A DNA stretch of 64,000 bases from contig NZ_WCHR01000021.1 of NCBI RefSeq assembly GCF_008973825.1, forward strand, positions 1-64,000. The letters run 5' to 3'. Positions 24,244 to 33,325 of the stretch are shown piece by piece. The translations under genes were made by a program, and so were the position numbers. The stretch's first letter is position 1. Each line of letters begins with the position of its first letter. The notes below the pieces were generated by a model. It worked only from the letters and a program-made list of their open reading frames with translations. It had not been told where the DNA came from and did no database searches. This stretch comes from Gemmobacter serpentinus (GTDB lineage Bacteria > Pseudomonadota > Alphaproteobacteria > Rhodobacterales > Rhodobacteraceae).

Positions 24244-26913
24244 TCACTCCACCACGTCGCCTTCTGCCTCGGCTGCGGGCTTTTTCGCCGCAGTTTTCTT
24301 GACGGCAGATTTCTTGACCCCATCCGCTGCGGCTTTCGCGGCAGGTTTCTTGGCGGCGACCTTTTTCGCAGGCGCTTTTTTCACGGGCTCCGCCGCATCG
24401 GCCTTCGGCTTTGCTGCGGCCTTGCGGGCCGGCTTCTTGCCCGACTTCCCGGCCTTTTCGGCGATCAGCGCCAGCGCCTGTTCCAGCGTCACCGTCTCCG
24501 GCGTCACCTCTTTGGGCAAGGTGGCATTCACCTTTTCCCATTTGACATAGGGCCCATAGCGCCCCGGCATGACCGAGATCGCGCCGCCATCGGGGTGATC
24601 GCCCAATTCGCGCAAGGGCTGTGCCGCAGCCCCCCGCCCGGCACCCCGGCTGGCTTTCAGCGCCAGAACCTCGACCGCGCGATTCATGCCGATGGTGAAG
24701 ACCTCTTCGACATCCGGCAGGTTGGCATAGACTTTGTCATGCTTCACATAGGGACCAAAGCGGCCAATCCCGGCCTCGACCAGCACCCCGTCTTCGGGGT
24801 GTGGCCCGATGGCGCGCGGCAGGTTCAGCAGAAGCAAAGCCCGTTCCAGATCGATGCTTTCCGGCGACCATCCTTTCGGCAGGCTGGCGCGCGGCGGCTT
24901 CGGGGTTTCCTCCGTCACCTCACCCTTCTGCACATAGGGGCCAAAGCGCCCGGCGCGCAGGCTGACCGGCAGCCCATCGACATCCTGGCCCAGAATCTTG
25001 CCATCCGGGCTGATCGCGCCGCTGTCATCGCCGACCGAAATCGGCCGGGTGTAGCGGCATTCCGGGTAATTTCCACAGCCAATGAAGGCCCCACCCGAAC
25101 GCGCGGTCTTCAGATGCAGGCGGCCATTGCCGCAGGTCGGGCAGGCACGCGGATCCCCACCATCGGCGCGCGGCGGATAAAGATGCGGGCTGAGAAAATC
25201 GTCGATCTTGTCGAGCACCTCCGAGATGCGCAGATCCGAGGTTTCCGACACAGCCGCCGAGAAATCGCGCCAGAACCGTGCCAGCACTTCCTTGTAATCG
25301 CGCTCCCCGGCGGAGACGTCATCGAGTTCGCCTTCCAGTTCCGCCGTGAAATCATATTCCACATATTTGCGGAAAAAGTTGGTAAGGAAAGCAGTTACGA
25401 GGCGACCTTTATCTTCCGGGATCAGGCGGTTCTTGTCGCGGCGCACATATTCACGGTCCTGGATCGTGGTCAGGATCGAGGCATAGGTGGAGGGGCGCCC
25501 GATGCCCAGCTCTTCCATCCGCTTCACCAGCGTGGCCTCGGTATAGCGCGGCGGCGGCTGGGTGAAATGCTGCTCCGGCGTCACCGACTGGCGGTCGAGC
25601 GCGTCATTCTGCATGATCTGCGGCAGGCGGCCCTCATCATCGCCATCCTCGTCACGGCCCTCGTCATAGACCTTGAGGAAGCCGTCGAACAGCATGACCT
25701 GCCCGGTCGCGCGCAGCCCCACCTGCCCATCGGGCGAAGTGACCTCGACCGAAGTGCGCTCCAGCCGCGCGGCCGCCATCTGGCTGGCAATCGTGCGCTT
25801 CCAGATCAGATCATAGAGCTTGCGCTGATCGGCCTCGGCCAGTGACAGGCTTTCGGGCCGCGCCGCCATGTCGGTCGGGCGAATACATTCATGCGCCTCC
25901 TGCGCATTCTTGGCCTTGTTCTTGTAGATGCGCGGGGCGTCGGGCAGGTAATCGGCCCCGAACATTGACCGGATCGCCTCCCGCGCAGCGGTCACCGCCT
26001 CAGGTGCCATGTCGATGCCATCGGTCCGCATATAGGTGATATGGCCGGCCTCATAAAGCCGCTGCGCCGCCGACATCGTGGCCTTGGCGCCCATGCCGAA
26101 TTTGCGGCTGGCCTCTTGCTGCAGGGTAGAGGTCATAAAGGGCGCGAACGGGTTGCGACTGGCAGGCTTTTTCTCGACCGCCTCGACCCGGAATGTTCGA
26201 TTTTGAATGGCGGCCACGGCAAGATCGGCGGCCTCAGCCGTCGGAATGTCGAATTTGTCCAGCTTCTTGCCGCCAAGCAAAACAAGGCGCGCCTCGAATT
26301 CCTGACCGCGGGGCGTCTTGAACGCAGCCCCGACCGACCAATATTCCCGCGCACGAAACGCCTCGATCTCCATTTCGCGCTCAACGATCAGACGCAGGCA
26401 GACGGATTGCACCCGGCCCGCCGATTTCGCCCCCGGCAGCTTGCGCCACAGCACTGGCGACAGCGTGAAGCCCACCAGATAATCCAGCGCACGCCGCGCC
26501 AGATAGGCATCGACCAGCGCCACATCGACATCGCGCGGGTTCTTCATCGCCTGCGTCACCGCATCCTTGGTGATCGCGTTGAAGGTGACGCGGCTGACCT
26601 TCTTGCCCTTCTTCAAGCTCGGGGCCAGCGCCTCTTGCAAGTGCCACGAAATCGCCTCGCCCTCGCGATCAGGGTCGGTGGCAAGGATCAGCGTGTCATC
26701 GGTTTTCAGGGCCTCGGCAATGGCGCGGACATGCTTCTTGCTGTCAGCCGCCACCTCCCATTTCATGTCGAAATCATGTTCGGGATCGACCGATCCATCC
26801 TTCGGCGGCAGGTCACGGACATGGCCATAGGAGGCCAGAACCGTATAGTCGGAGCCAAGATATTTGTTGATTGTCTTGGCCTTGGCCGGAGACTCGACGA
26901 CGACAACTGCCAT
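24244..26913 (-). CDS. topA: DNA topoisomerase I
   Basis: The 889-residue type IA topoisomerase begins with the TOPRIM domain (MAVVVVESPAKAKTINKYLG; acidic TDPDREGEAISWHLQ near residue 80). The active-site Tyr294 is in GHITYMRTDG. A Cys4 zinc finger (CPTCGNGRLH, then IGCGNYPECRYTR) follows the toroid, then repeated GRFGPY/RYGPYVK modules and a Lys/Ala-rich basic tail. It relaxes negative supercoils. The motifs and length match alphaproteobacterial TopA. It is divergent from the secreted protein at 27089. Confidence 0.96.
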   Translation of the reverse strand: MAVVVVESPAKAKTINKYLGSDYTVLASYGHVRDLPPKDGSVDPEHDFDMKWEVAADSKKHVRAIAEALKTDDTLILATDPDREGEAISWHLQEALAPSLKKGKKVSRVTFNAITKDAVTQAMKNPRDVDVALVDAYLARRALDYLVGFTLSPVLWRKLPGAKSAGRVQSVCLRLIVEREMEIEAFRAREYWSVGAAFKTPRGQEFEARLVLLGGKKLDKFDIPTAEAADLAVAAIQNRTFRVEAVEKKPASRNPFAPFMTSTLQQEASRKFGMGAKATMSAAQRLYEAGHITYMRTDGIDMAPEAVTAAREAIRSMFGADYLPDAPRIYKNKAKNAQEAHECIRPTDMAARPESLSLAEADQRKLYDLIWKRTIASQMAAARLERTSVEVTSPDGQVGLRATGQVMLFDGFLKVYDEGRDEDGDDEGRLPQIMQNDALDRQSVTPEQHFTQPPPRYTEATLVKRMEELGIGRPSTYASILTTIQDREYVRRDKNRLIPEDKGRLVTAFLTNFFRKYVEYDFTAELEGELDDVSAGERDYKEVLARFWRDFSAAVSETSDLRISEVLDKIDDFLSPHLYPPRADGGDPRACPTCGNGRLHLKTARSGGAFIGCGNYPECRYTRPISVGDDSGAISPDGKILGQDVDGLPVSLRAGRFGPYVQKGEVTEETPKPPRASLPKGWSPESIDLERALLLLNLPRAIGPHPEDGVLVEAGIGRFGPYVKHDKVYANLPDVEEVFTIGMNRAVEVLALKASRGAGRGAAAQPLRELGDHPDGGAISVMPGRYGPYVKWEKVNATLPKEVTPETVTLEQALALIAEKAGKSGKKPARKAAAKPKADAAEPVKKAPAKKVAAKKPAAKAAADGVKKSAVKKTAAKKPAAEAEGDVVE

Positions 26914-27088
26914 GAATACCTCTTGCGCCCAGCCCGTGCTGGGCGCCGAAAAGATGTGTGCGACCCCGCCCCCATGTCAAGGCGGGGGGCATTCGTCAAG
27001 CCCGGACAGGGGGAGGCGGGGCTTTGACGCAGGGGGAAAAACCGGCCAATGTGCTGCATCTTTGCTGCCCCCCACCCCAAGGTATGCC

Positions 27089-27550
27089 ATGCACCAAATG
27101 CTGATCCCCCTGATCGTTCTGGTGCTGAGCGCGCCCGCCGCCCTGGGATTTGAACGCCCTGAACGCGGCTCGGCCGAGCGCAAGGCGATGCTGGATGCGA
27201 TCCGCCCGATTGCGGAATGGAACCTTGGCCCGCCGGTCGAATTCGTCGTGCAGGATCTCATGGTGGAGGGCAGCTATGGTTGGGCAAGCCTGCTGGCGCA
27301 ACGCCCGGGCGGTGCCGCCATCGCGCTGGATCAAGCCCCGATGGTGGCGCGTGACGACATGGCCGAGGATCTGATTGATCGGGTGGATGGCCATCCGACA
27401 TTGCAGGTGATGCTGCAGAAATCCGGCGAGACATGGGTTGCGGTAAACTGGGCAATTGGTGCCACCGATGTCTGGTATGCGGGCGAGCCCTATTGCGCGC
27501 AATGGGGCTGGGCGATCCGGGCAGTAACCGGACCGGGCCCCTGCCCTTGA
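27089..27550 (+). CDS. Small secreted protein of unknown function
   Basis: The 153-residue product has a clear signal peptide (MHQMLIPLIVLVLSAPAALG, cleaved before FERPERGS). The mature part has GSAERKAMLDAIRPIAEWNL and PVEFVVQDLMVEGSYGWASL, ending with two Cys (PYCAQWG and GPGPCP) that may form a disulfide. I do not recognise a named family with certainty. AAGG precedes the ATG. A 9-bp inverted repeat CCCTTGATC/GATCAAGGG (27544-27581) overlaps its stop codon. Confidence 0.75.
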   Translation: MHQMLIPLIVLVLSAPAALGFERPERGSAERKAMLDAIRPIAEWNLGPPVEFVVQDLMVEGSYGWASLLAQRPGGAAIALDQAPMVARDDMAEDLIDRVDGHPTLQVMLQKSGETWVAVNWAIGATDVWYAGEPYCAQWGWAIRAVTGPGPCP

Positions 27551-27852
27551 TCCGAGGCCTGGCTTGGCGCCAGATCAAGGGCCATAGCCCAAGGCCCCTT
27601 TCTGCCGCGTGCCTTGCCTGCGACATCCGGCTGCGGGCTCTATCATACCGTCTTTCATCGAAGCCATCAGGAATGGAGTCACCTTTCCAAGCATTGCCTA
27701 CAACGCCACATCGATGTGCAGGTCCGAGGTCACCTCGATATCGATGCGCATTTCCTTCCTTTAGGGCTGTGACAAAGACGTGTTCTGATATTGCTGCGGA
27801 CCAGAAATGCCGGGTTCCCGACCGCCGCTTGAGTTGATCCCGGCACAGAGCT
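27551..27852. other. Intergenic stretch between converging genes, no supported gene
   Basis: This roughly 300-base stretch separates the secreted-protein stop from the dprA stop. It holds half of an inverted repeat near 27573-27581 and a 17-codon minus-strand frame (27698-27751, AAGGAAGG upstream) that is too short to support. Nothing else is apparent. Confidence 0.5.
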
Positions 27853-29037
27853 TCATCCACGGCTCAGCAATCCGCCGGGCTGGCGACGCAACTCTCCCTC
27901 CAGTTCCAGCTGCAGGATCTGCGGCAAGACCTCCTGTGCGGGCACATCCAGATCCCGGATCAGTTGATCCTCGGCACCCGGGCTGGGCGACAGCCGATCC
28001 AAGATCAGCCGATGCAAGGCCGCAATCTCCCGCAAGGGCCTGCGCACCGGCGCAGGTCCCGGCAAGGTTCCGCCCGGCACGGAATGTGCCGCGAGATGGG
28101 CCGACATAGGGCGACCCGATGACGGGGACCGCGCCCCGGAAATCTGCCCGCCGACCGCTTCGATCACATCGGCGGCAGATCGCACCAATGTTGCGCCTTC
28201 GCGGATCAGCTGATTGCAGCCGGCGGCGCGGGCATCGAAGGGATGGCCCGGGACCGCGAACACCTCGCGCCCCTGATCGGCGGCCTCTTTCGCGGTGATG
28301 AGCGAGCCGCTGCGGCTTGCCGCCTCCACCACCACCAACGCGCGCGCGAGGCCGGATATGATGCGGTTGCGCAAGGGAAAATGGCGGGCCTGCGCCTCCA
28401 AGCCCGGGGGCTGTTCCGAAAGAAGACAGCCCTCCTCCGCGATGCGCTGCATCAGGGGGGCATTCTCGGGCGGGTAGACATGATCGACCCCCCCGGCCAG
28501 CACCGCAACCGTGCCCCCTGCCAGCGCACCTGAATGCGCCTCCGCATCGATGCCACGCGCAAGACCGGAGGCCACGACAAAGCCCGTTTCCGACAGCGAT
28601 TCGGCCAGCCGCCGCGCCATGCGCAATCCAAGGCTTGAGGCATTGCGCGCCCCGACCAGCGCCACCATCGGCCGCGCCAGCAATTCCGCCCGCCCGCGCA
28701 GCCAAAGAACTGGCGGCGCATCCGAGATTTCCGCCAAAGCCTCGGGATAGCCCGCCTCGCCATGGCAGAGCATCCGCGCGCCAATGGCGGCAGCCGCCCG
28801 CATCTCGGCCATCACTACGCCTTCCGGGCAGGGTTCATAGCGATCAACCCCAGCCTTGCGGGCAATTTCCGGCAGGGCCTCCAGCGCCGCAATGGCGCTG
28901 CCATGTTCGGCGATCAGCCGGTGCCAGGTCGCAGGACCGACCCTGCGGGAACGAATGAGGCGCAGGGATGCCAGCCGATCCCGATCGCTGTGGGGTCGTT
29001 TGGGGTGTGGGGTGTCACGCACCGGCCCGGCAACCAT
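27853..29037 (-). CDS. dprA: DNA processing protein DprA
   Basis: The 394-residue protein has an N-terminal helical/SAM-like region (RLIRSRRVGPATWHRLIAEH), the Rossmann-like DprA core (VALVGARNASSLGLRMARRL; SGLARGIDAEAHSGAL; RNRIISGLARALVVVEAASR; AVPGHPFDARAAGCNQLIRE) and a C-terminal winged-helix domain (ILDRLSPSPGAEDQLIRDLD). DprA loads RecA on incoming single-stranded DNA in transformation. The start at 29037 is chosen for GAGGAG 7 bases upstream; a start at 29076 has no ribosome site. Confidence 0.92.
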   Translation of the reverse strand: MVAGPVRDTPHPKRPHSDRDRLASLRLIRSRRVGPATWHRLIAEHGSAIAALEALPEIARKAGVDRYEPCPEGVVMAEMRAAAAIGARMLCHGEAGYPEALAEISDAPPVLWLRGRAELLARPMVALVGARNASSLGLRMARRLAESLSETGFVVASGLARGIDAEAHSGALAGGTVAVLAGGVDHVYPPENAPLMQRIAEEGCLLSEQPPGLEAQARHFPLRNRIISGLARALVVVEAASRSGSLITAKEAADQGREVFAVPGHPFDARAAGCNQLIREGATLVRSAADVIEAVGGQISGARSPSSGRPMSAHLAAHSVPGGTLPGPAPVRRPLREIAALHRLILDRLSPSPGAEDQLIRDLDVPAQEVLPQILQLELEGELRRQPGGLLSRG

Positions 29038-29186
29038 CCTCTGCTCCTCATTCGCCGGGTCAGACTGCGCGATCACTGGTTAACAGGCAGTAAAGATTCG
29101 CCCGGCTCGCAGGAAAAATCACGCAGCACCGCCCTGTCCCGTTCAGCCCGCTTGCGGGCGCTTGCGCGGCGCGCTACGCCAAAGGG

Positions 29187-30212
29187 ATGAAAGCACCGGC
29201 AGAACCCGAAGACAGTCGCAAGTTCGTGGCGCGTGGCGTGGCCCATGTGACGCTGCCCAAGGTCTCCGAACCTGTCTCGGTGACCTTCGTTCTTGTGCCG
29301 CAATTCACCATGCTGGCCTTCACTTCGGCCATCGAACCCCTGCGCGTGGCCAACCAGCTGACCGGGCAGATCCTGTTCCGCTGGCAGACCTTCTCCGAAG
29401 ATGGCAAGCCCGTCACCTGTTCCAATGGCGTGCAGGTCATGACCGAAGGCACCCTGCCGGAAAGCCCGCCGCCCGGCTATGTGCTGGTCTGCGGCGGGGT
29501 GGAGCCGGAAACCCGGATCACGGCATCGCTGGCCGACTGGTTGCGCGGGCAATGGCGGCGCGGGCGCACGGTGGGCGGGCTTTGCACCGGGGCCTATGCC
29601 TTGGCGCGGGCCGGAATCCTCAAGGGGCGGCGTTTCACACTGCATTGGGAAAACCTCAGCGGGTTTTGCGAAACCTTCCCGGATCTGAACCCCGCCCGCC
29701 AGGTGTTCTGCATCGAGGACAGGATCGTGACCTGCGCGGGCGGCATGGCGGCCGCTGACCTCATGCTGAAGCTGATCCATGACCGTTATGGCGCGGGCTT
29801 GAGCCAGGAGGTCATGAATATGTGCCTGCTGACCCAGCGACGCACCGAAGAGGATGAACAGATCACCTCTCTGGCCGCACGCCTGGGCACGCGCAACGAA
29901 AAGCTGATCAAGGCCGTGGCCTTCCTTGAGGCGCGGATCGAGGAAGAGTTCGATCTCGATGCCTGCGCCGATCATCTGGGCGTGTCGCGGCGCCAGATCG
30001 AGCGGCTGTTCAACCGCTATCTCGGCGTCACGCCAGTGCGTTACATGAACGACCTGCGATTGCAGCACGGACGCGCCCTGCTGGCGGAAACCGATATGAG
30101 CGTGACCGAGGTGGCGGTCGCCTGCGGCTATGCCTCTTCGAGCCATTTCTCGAAGAGCTTTCGCAAGAAATACGGCGTCTCCCCCTATCGATTCTCGCAT
30201 TTCGGGGCCTGA
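29187..30212 (+). CDS. GlxA-type AraC-family transcriptional regulator
   Basis: The 341-residue protein has an N-terminal DJ-1/PfpI (class I amidotransferase-like) domain (VPQFTMLAFTSAIEPLRVAN; VGGLCTGAYALARAGIL) and a C-terminal AraC double helix-turn-helix (DACADHLGVSRRQIERLFNR; VTEVAVACGYASSSHFSKSF). Members include GbdR, ArgR and CdhR of Pseudomonas, which control betaine, arginine and carnitine use. It is upstream of and co-oriented with gabT, so control of GABA or arginine-derived amine catabolism is a fair inference. AAAGGG touches the first ATG, so an internal start is possible. Confidence 0.88.
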   Translation: MKAPAEPEDSRKFVARGVAHVTLPKVSEPVSVTFVLVPQFTMLAFTSAIEPLRVANQLTGQILFRWQTFSEDGKPVTCSNGVQVMTEGTLPESPPPGYVLVCGGVEPETRITASLADWLRGQWRRGRTVGGLCTGAYALARAGILKGRRFTLHWENLSGFCETFPDLNPARQVFCIEDRIVTCAGGMAAADLMLKLIHDRYGAGLSQEVMNMCLLTQRRTEEDEQITSLAARLGTRNEKLIKAVAFLEARIEEEFDLDACADHLGVSRRQIERLFNRYLGVTPVRYMNDLRLQHGRALLAETDMSVTEVAVACGYASSSHFSKSFRKKYGVSPYRFSHFGA

Positions 30213-30213
30213 T

Positions 30214-30234
30214 CGGGTTTTCGACGAAAACCCG
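30214..30234. terminator. Palindromic hairpin after the AraC-type regulator
   Basis: CGGGTTTTC-GAC-GAAAACCCG is a 9-bp stem with a 3-base loop that starts directly after the stop codon. It shares the TTTTCGNCGAAAA core with the hairpin at 16931. Confidence 0.55.
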
Positions 30235-30311
30235 CGGCCCTGCCTGTCGCCCCGGCGGCGTTTCCATGCGTTTTACGCATCATTGCATGTCGCAAATCAG
30301 GTTGCGGGGCT

Positions 30312-30335
30312 GCGGTATTTTGATCAAAATACCGC
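30312..30335. promoter_or_regulatory. 24-bp perfect palindrome upstream of gabT
   Basis: The inner 20 bases are GGTATTTTGATCAAAATACC; one GC pair flanks each side. It is 35 bases before the gabT start codon, the expected place for an operator. Its TTTGATCAAA core matches the palindrome before the other class III aminotransferase gene (13214-13227). Confidence 0.6.
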
Positions 30336-30370
30336 CGAACAGCCCGTGGCGGGCCTGAAAGGGACATAAG

Positions 30371-31648
30371 ATGCAGAACAGCGATGTGGCAAAGCGGCGG
30401 GTCGATGCGGTGGCGCGCGGTGTGGGGATGCAGACCCAGATCTATGCCGACCGGGCGCTGAATTCCGAGATCTGGGATATCGAGGGCAACCGCTATATCG
30501 ACTTTGCGGCAGGCATCGCGGTGGTCAATACCGGGCATTGCCACCCCAAGGTCATGGCCGCTGTGGCCGAACAGATGACGCGCTTCACCCATACCTGCCA
30601 TCAGGTTCTGCCCTATGAGAACTATATCCGTCTGGCTGAACGTCTGAACGCCGCAGCCCCCGGCGATTTCGCCAAGAAAACCATCTTCGTCACCACCGGC
30701 GCCGAGGCGGTGGAAAACGCGGTGAAGATCGCCCGTATCCATACCGGCCGCAATGCGGTGATCGCCTTTGGGGGGGCCTTCCACGGCCGCACCTTCATGG
30801 GAATGACGCTGACAGGCAAGGTCGAGCCCTATAAGAAGGGCTTCGGCGCGATGATGCCCGATGTCTATCATGTGCCCTTCCCGCAGGATCTGCACGGCAT
30901 CACCACCGCCGATGCGATGGCGGGGATCACCAAACTGTTCAAGGCAGATCTCGATCCCGCACGGGTGGCCGCGATCATCTTCGAACCCGTGCAGGGCGAA
31001 GGCGGCTTCTACCCGGCCCCGGCCGATCTGGTCCGCGCCATCCGCAAACTTTGTGACGAGCATGGCATCGTGATGATCGCCGATGAGGTGCAGACCGGCT
31101 TTGCCCGCACCGGCACCATGTTCGCGATGCATGGCTATGATGTGGTGGCCGATCTGACCACCATGGCCAAGGGCCTGGGTGGTGGCCTGCCGATCGCCGC
31201 CGTCTGCGGCCGGGCCGAGATCATGGATGCCGCCAATCCGGGCGGGCTGGGCGGCACCTATGGCGGCAACCCGCTGGGGGTGGCTGCGGCCCATGCCGTG
31301 CTGGATGTGATCGAGGAAGAGCAGCTTTGTGACCGCGCCAAGGAGCTTGGCTCGCGCCTGAAACAGCGGCTGGAGGCGATCCGCGCCACCACCCCCGAAA
31401 TGGCCGAGATCCGCGGCCCGGGCTTCATGGTGGCGGTGGAATTCGCCAATCCGGGCAATAAGGCACCCGATGCCGATTTCACCAACCGGGTGAAGAACGA
31501 GGCGCAGAAACGCGGCCTCATCCTGCTGACCTGTGGTGTCTATGGCAATGTGGTGCGCTTCCTTGCCCCCATCACCATCCCCGATGCGATCTTCGCCGAA
31601 GCGATGGAGATTCTGGAAGCCGCGGTCGCCGCAGCCCGCCAGGGCTGA
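30371..31648 (+). CDS. gabT: 4-aminobutyrate aminotransferase
   Basis: The 425-residue class III PLP enzyme has YIDFAAGIAVVNTGHCHPKV at residue 42, FVTTGAEAVENAVKIAR at 106, FHGRTFMGMTLTGK at 138, EPVQGEGGFYPAP at 205, PLP Asp238 in MIADEVQTGFARTG and the PLP lysine Lys267 in MAKGLGGGLP. It converts GABA and 2-oxoglutarate to succinate semialdehyde and glutamate. No gabD is adjacent. A GlxA-type regulator lies upstream, and an element of the dispersed repeat follows the stop. Confidence 0.94.
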   Translation: MQNSDVAKRRVDAVARGVGMQTQIYADRALNSEIWDIEGNRYIDFAAGIAVVNTGHCHPKVMAAVAEQMTRFTHTCHQVLPYENYIRLAERLNAAAPGDFAKKTIFVTTGAEAVENAVKIARIHTGRNAVIAFGGAFHGRTFMGMTLTGKVEPYKKGFGAMMPDVYHVPFPQDLHGITTADAMAGITKLFKADLDPARVAAIIFEPVQGEGGFYPAPADLVRAIRKLCDEHGIVMIADEVQTGFARTGTMFAMHGYDVVADLTTMAKGLGGGLPIAAVCGRAEIMDAANPGGLGGTYGGNPLGVAAAHAVLDVIEEEQLCDRAKELGSRLKQRLEAIRATTPEMAEIRGPGFMVAVEFANPGNKAPDADFTNRVKNEAQKRGLILLTCGVYGNVVRFLAPITIPDAIFAEAMEILEAAVAAARQG

Positions 31649-31659
31649 GCCTGAAACCA

Positions 31660-31705
31660 GCGGGGGCCAGCCCCCGCACCCCCGGAGTATTTGGGCAAGC
31701 TGCAA
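31660..31705 (+). repeat. Dispersed hairpin-GTATTTG element, copy 3
   Basis: GCGGGGGC-CA-GCCCCCGC begins 11 bases after the gabT stop and is followed by CCCCCGGAGTATTTGGGCAA (31679-31698) and GCTGCAAAG. Copy 4 in reverse orientation is 94 bases further on. Confidence 0.65.
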
Positions 31706-31792
31706 AGAGCAGGCCATCATCCGGCCACCAGGCTTGGCCCTGCCAGGTGGTTTTGCGGCTGCCGGGCCCGCGCTGCTTGATCGCTTTGCTGA

Positions 31793-31866
31793 TTGCCCAA
31801 ATACTCCGGGGGGATTGCCTGACCTCTGGTTCGGGCAATCCGGTCGACAGGGGGGCAGCGCCCCCC
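31793..31866 (-). repeat. Dispersed element, copy 4 (inverted)
   Basis: TTGCCCAAATACTCCGGGGG (31793-31812) is the exact reverse complement of 31679-31698. It is followed by two hairpins, GGATTGCC...GGCAATCC (31812-31841) and GGGGGGC-AGC-GCCCCCC (31850-31866). Together with copy 3 it fills most of the gabT-bioM gap (31649-31944), which holds no gene. Confidence 0.65.
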
Positions 31867-31944
31867 TTCGCGCCCCCTTCGCGCCCATGGCTTGCGCCCT
31901 GCTTGCGCACTTGCCGCAATGCAGCGCCGCGGCTATCAGATGGC

Positions 31945-32697
31945 ATGGAGCGCGTAACCCTCGAAACCAGCATATCCCCAGCCGGCCTCACGCTGCGCGA
32001 TGCAGGCTATGCCGTTGCAGGCAAAGCCATCCTGACCGGGATTGATCTGCATCTGACCGAGGCACGGATCGGGATTGTCGGGCGCAACGGCTCGGGCAAG
32101 AGCACGTTGTTGCGCCTGATGGCGGGGCTGATCCCCCCCACCGCGGGCGAGGTGCGCGTGACGGGCATTGATCCGTCGCGTGACCGCAAGGCCATGCTTT
32201 CGACGCTTGGGATCCTGTTCCAGAATCCCGACCACCAGATCATCTTCCCGACCGTGGAGGAGGAGCTGGCCTTCGGCTTGCGTCAGCAGGGACAAACGGG
32301 CGCAGAGGCCGCAACGCGGGTTCGGATGATGCTGGAAGCCGAGGCGCGTTTGCACTGGGCGCCGGTGCCGGTGGCCAGTCTGAGCCAGGGCCAGAAGCAA
32401 TGGCTCTGCCTGATGGCCGTCCTGCTGATGCAGCCCGCGATCCTGCTGCTGGACGAGCCCTTTGCGGCGCTGGATCTGCCGACGCAGGCGCGGCTCACCC
32501 GGCGCATTGCCGGGCTTTCGCAGCAGGTGATCACCATCAGCCATGATCCGGCTTCGGTCACCGCCTGTGACCGGGTGATCTGGCTGGAGGGCGGGCGCAT
32601 CCATGCAGATGGCGCACCTGAGGCGGTTCTGCCTGCTTTCCGGGCCGAGATGGCGCGACTGGGGGATCTGGATGCTGACACTCACCTCGCCGGTTGA
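31945..32697 (+). CDS. bioM: Biotin ECF transporter ATPase
   Basis: The 250-residue ATPase has Walker A GRNGSGKST near residue 47, the ECF-type Q-loop segment LFQNPDHQIIFPTVEEELAF, signature SLSQGQKQ and Walker B LLLDEPFAALD. With BioN and BioY it forms the three-part biotin transporter known from Rhodobacter capsulatus bioMNY. The start at 31945 is chosen because ABC homology begins soon after. bioN starts 26 bases before its stop. Confidence 0.9.
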   Translation: MERVTLETSISPAGLTLRDAGYAVAGKAILTGIDLHLTEARIGIVGRNGSGKSTLLRLMAGLIPPTAGEVRVTGIDPSRDRKAMLSTLGILFQNPDHQIIFPTVEEELAFGLRQQGQTGAEAATRVRMMLEAEARLHWAPVPVASLSQGQKQWLCLMAVLLMQPAILLLDEPFAALDLPTQARLTRRIAGLSQQVITISHDPASVTACDRVIWLEGGRIHADGAPEAVLPAFRAEMARLGDLDADTHLAG

Positions 32698-33268
32698 AAC
32701 CTGGCTGCATCGCTGGCCGGCGGGCGTCAAGCTGGCCATGGTGGCGCTTGGCACGGTGCTGATTTTTGCCATCAAGGACCCATGGATCATGGGGCTTGTG
32801 GTGGCCGCCTTGATGCTGGCATATCTGGCGCAGGGCGCACGCTTTGCCGCGCAAGGCTTGCGGCTTCTGCACCCGCTCTGGCCGTTTTTCCTGATCCTTG
32901 CGCTGTGGCATCTGTGGCTGGCGGAGCCGCGTCAGGGCCTGCTGCTGGCCGGGCGGATGCTGTCGGCGGTGGCGCTGGCCAATCTGGTGACCATGACCAC
33001 CCGGCTCGATGCCATGCTTGCGGTGCTGGAGCGGCTTTTGGCGCCATTGGTCCATCTGGGGCTGCGCCCGCGTGTTCTTGCGCTGGCCATGGCGCTGGTG
33101 ATCCGCTTCGTGCCGGTTCTGCTGGACAAGGCAGGTCAATTGCGGCAGGCATGGCGGGCGCGCAGCCCCAGACGGGTAGGTGCCCAGATCGTCCTGCCTT
33201 TGGCCTTGGCCGCGCTGGACGATGCCGATCATGTGGCCGAGGCCCTGCGCGCGCGCGGCGGTCTTTAG
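32672..33268 (+). CDS. bioN: Biotin ECF transporter T component
   Basis: The 198-residue protein has about four to five membrane helices and the CbiQ-family C-terminal coupling region (PLALAALDDADHVAEALRAR, then GGL). It links the ATPase BioM to the substrate component BioY. It overlaps bioM by 26 bases, so the two are translationally coupled. Confidence 0.88.
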   Translation: MLTLTSPVETWLHRWPAGVKLAMVALGTVLIFAIKDPWIMGLVVAALMLAYLAQGARFAAQGLRLLHPLWPFFLILALWHLWLAEPRQGLLLAGRMLSAVALANLVTMTTRLDAMLAVLERLLAPLVHLGLRPRVLALAMALVIRFVPVLLDKAGQLRQAWRARSPRRVGAQIVLPLALAALDDADHVAEALRARGGL

Positions 33269-33325
33269 CAATGCCGAGACGAATTTAGCATTTCCCGCAA
33301 GAAATCAAGACTTTCAGGAGAGACG

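Noticed and set aside
27698-27751. A 17-codon minus-strand frame with a good ribosome site (AAGGAAGG)
   Set aside because: The peptide MRIDIEVTSDLHIDVAL has no known relative and the frame is too short to call without translation evidence.
31867-31944. A BioR-type operator (TTATNTATAA) ahead of bioM
   Set aside because: No such sequence was found upstream of bioM or bioY, so biotin control by BioR cannot be claimed from this window.
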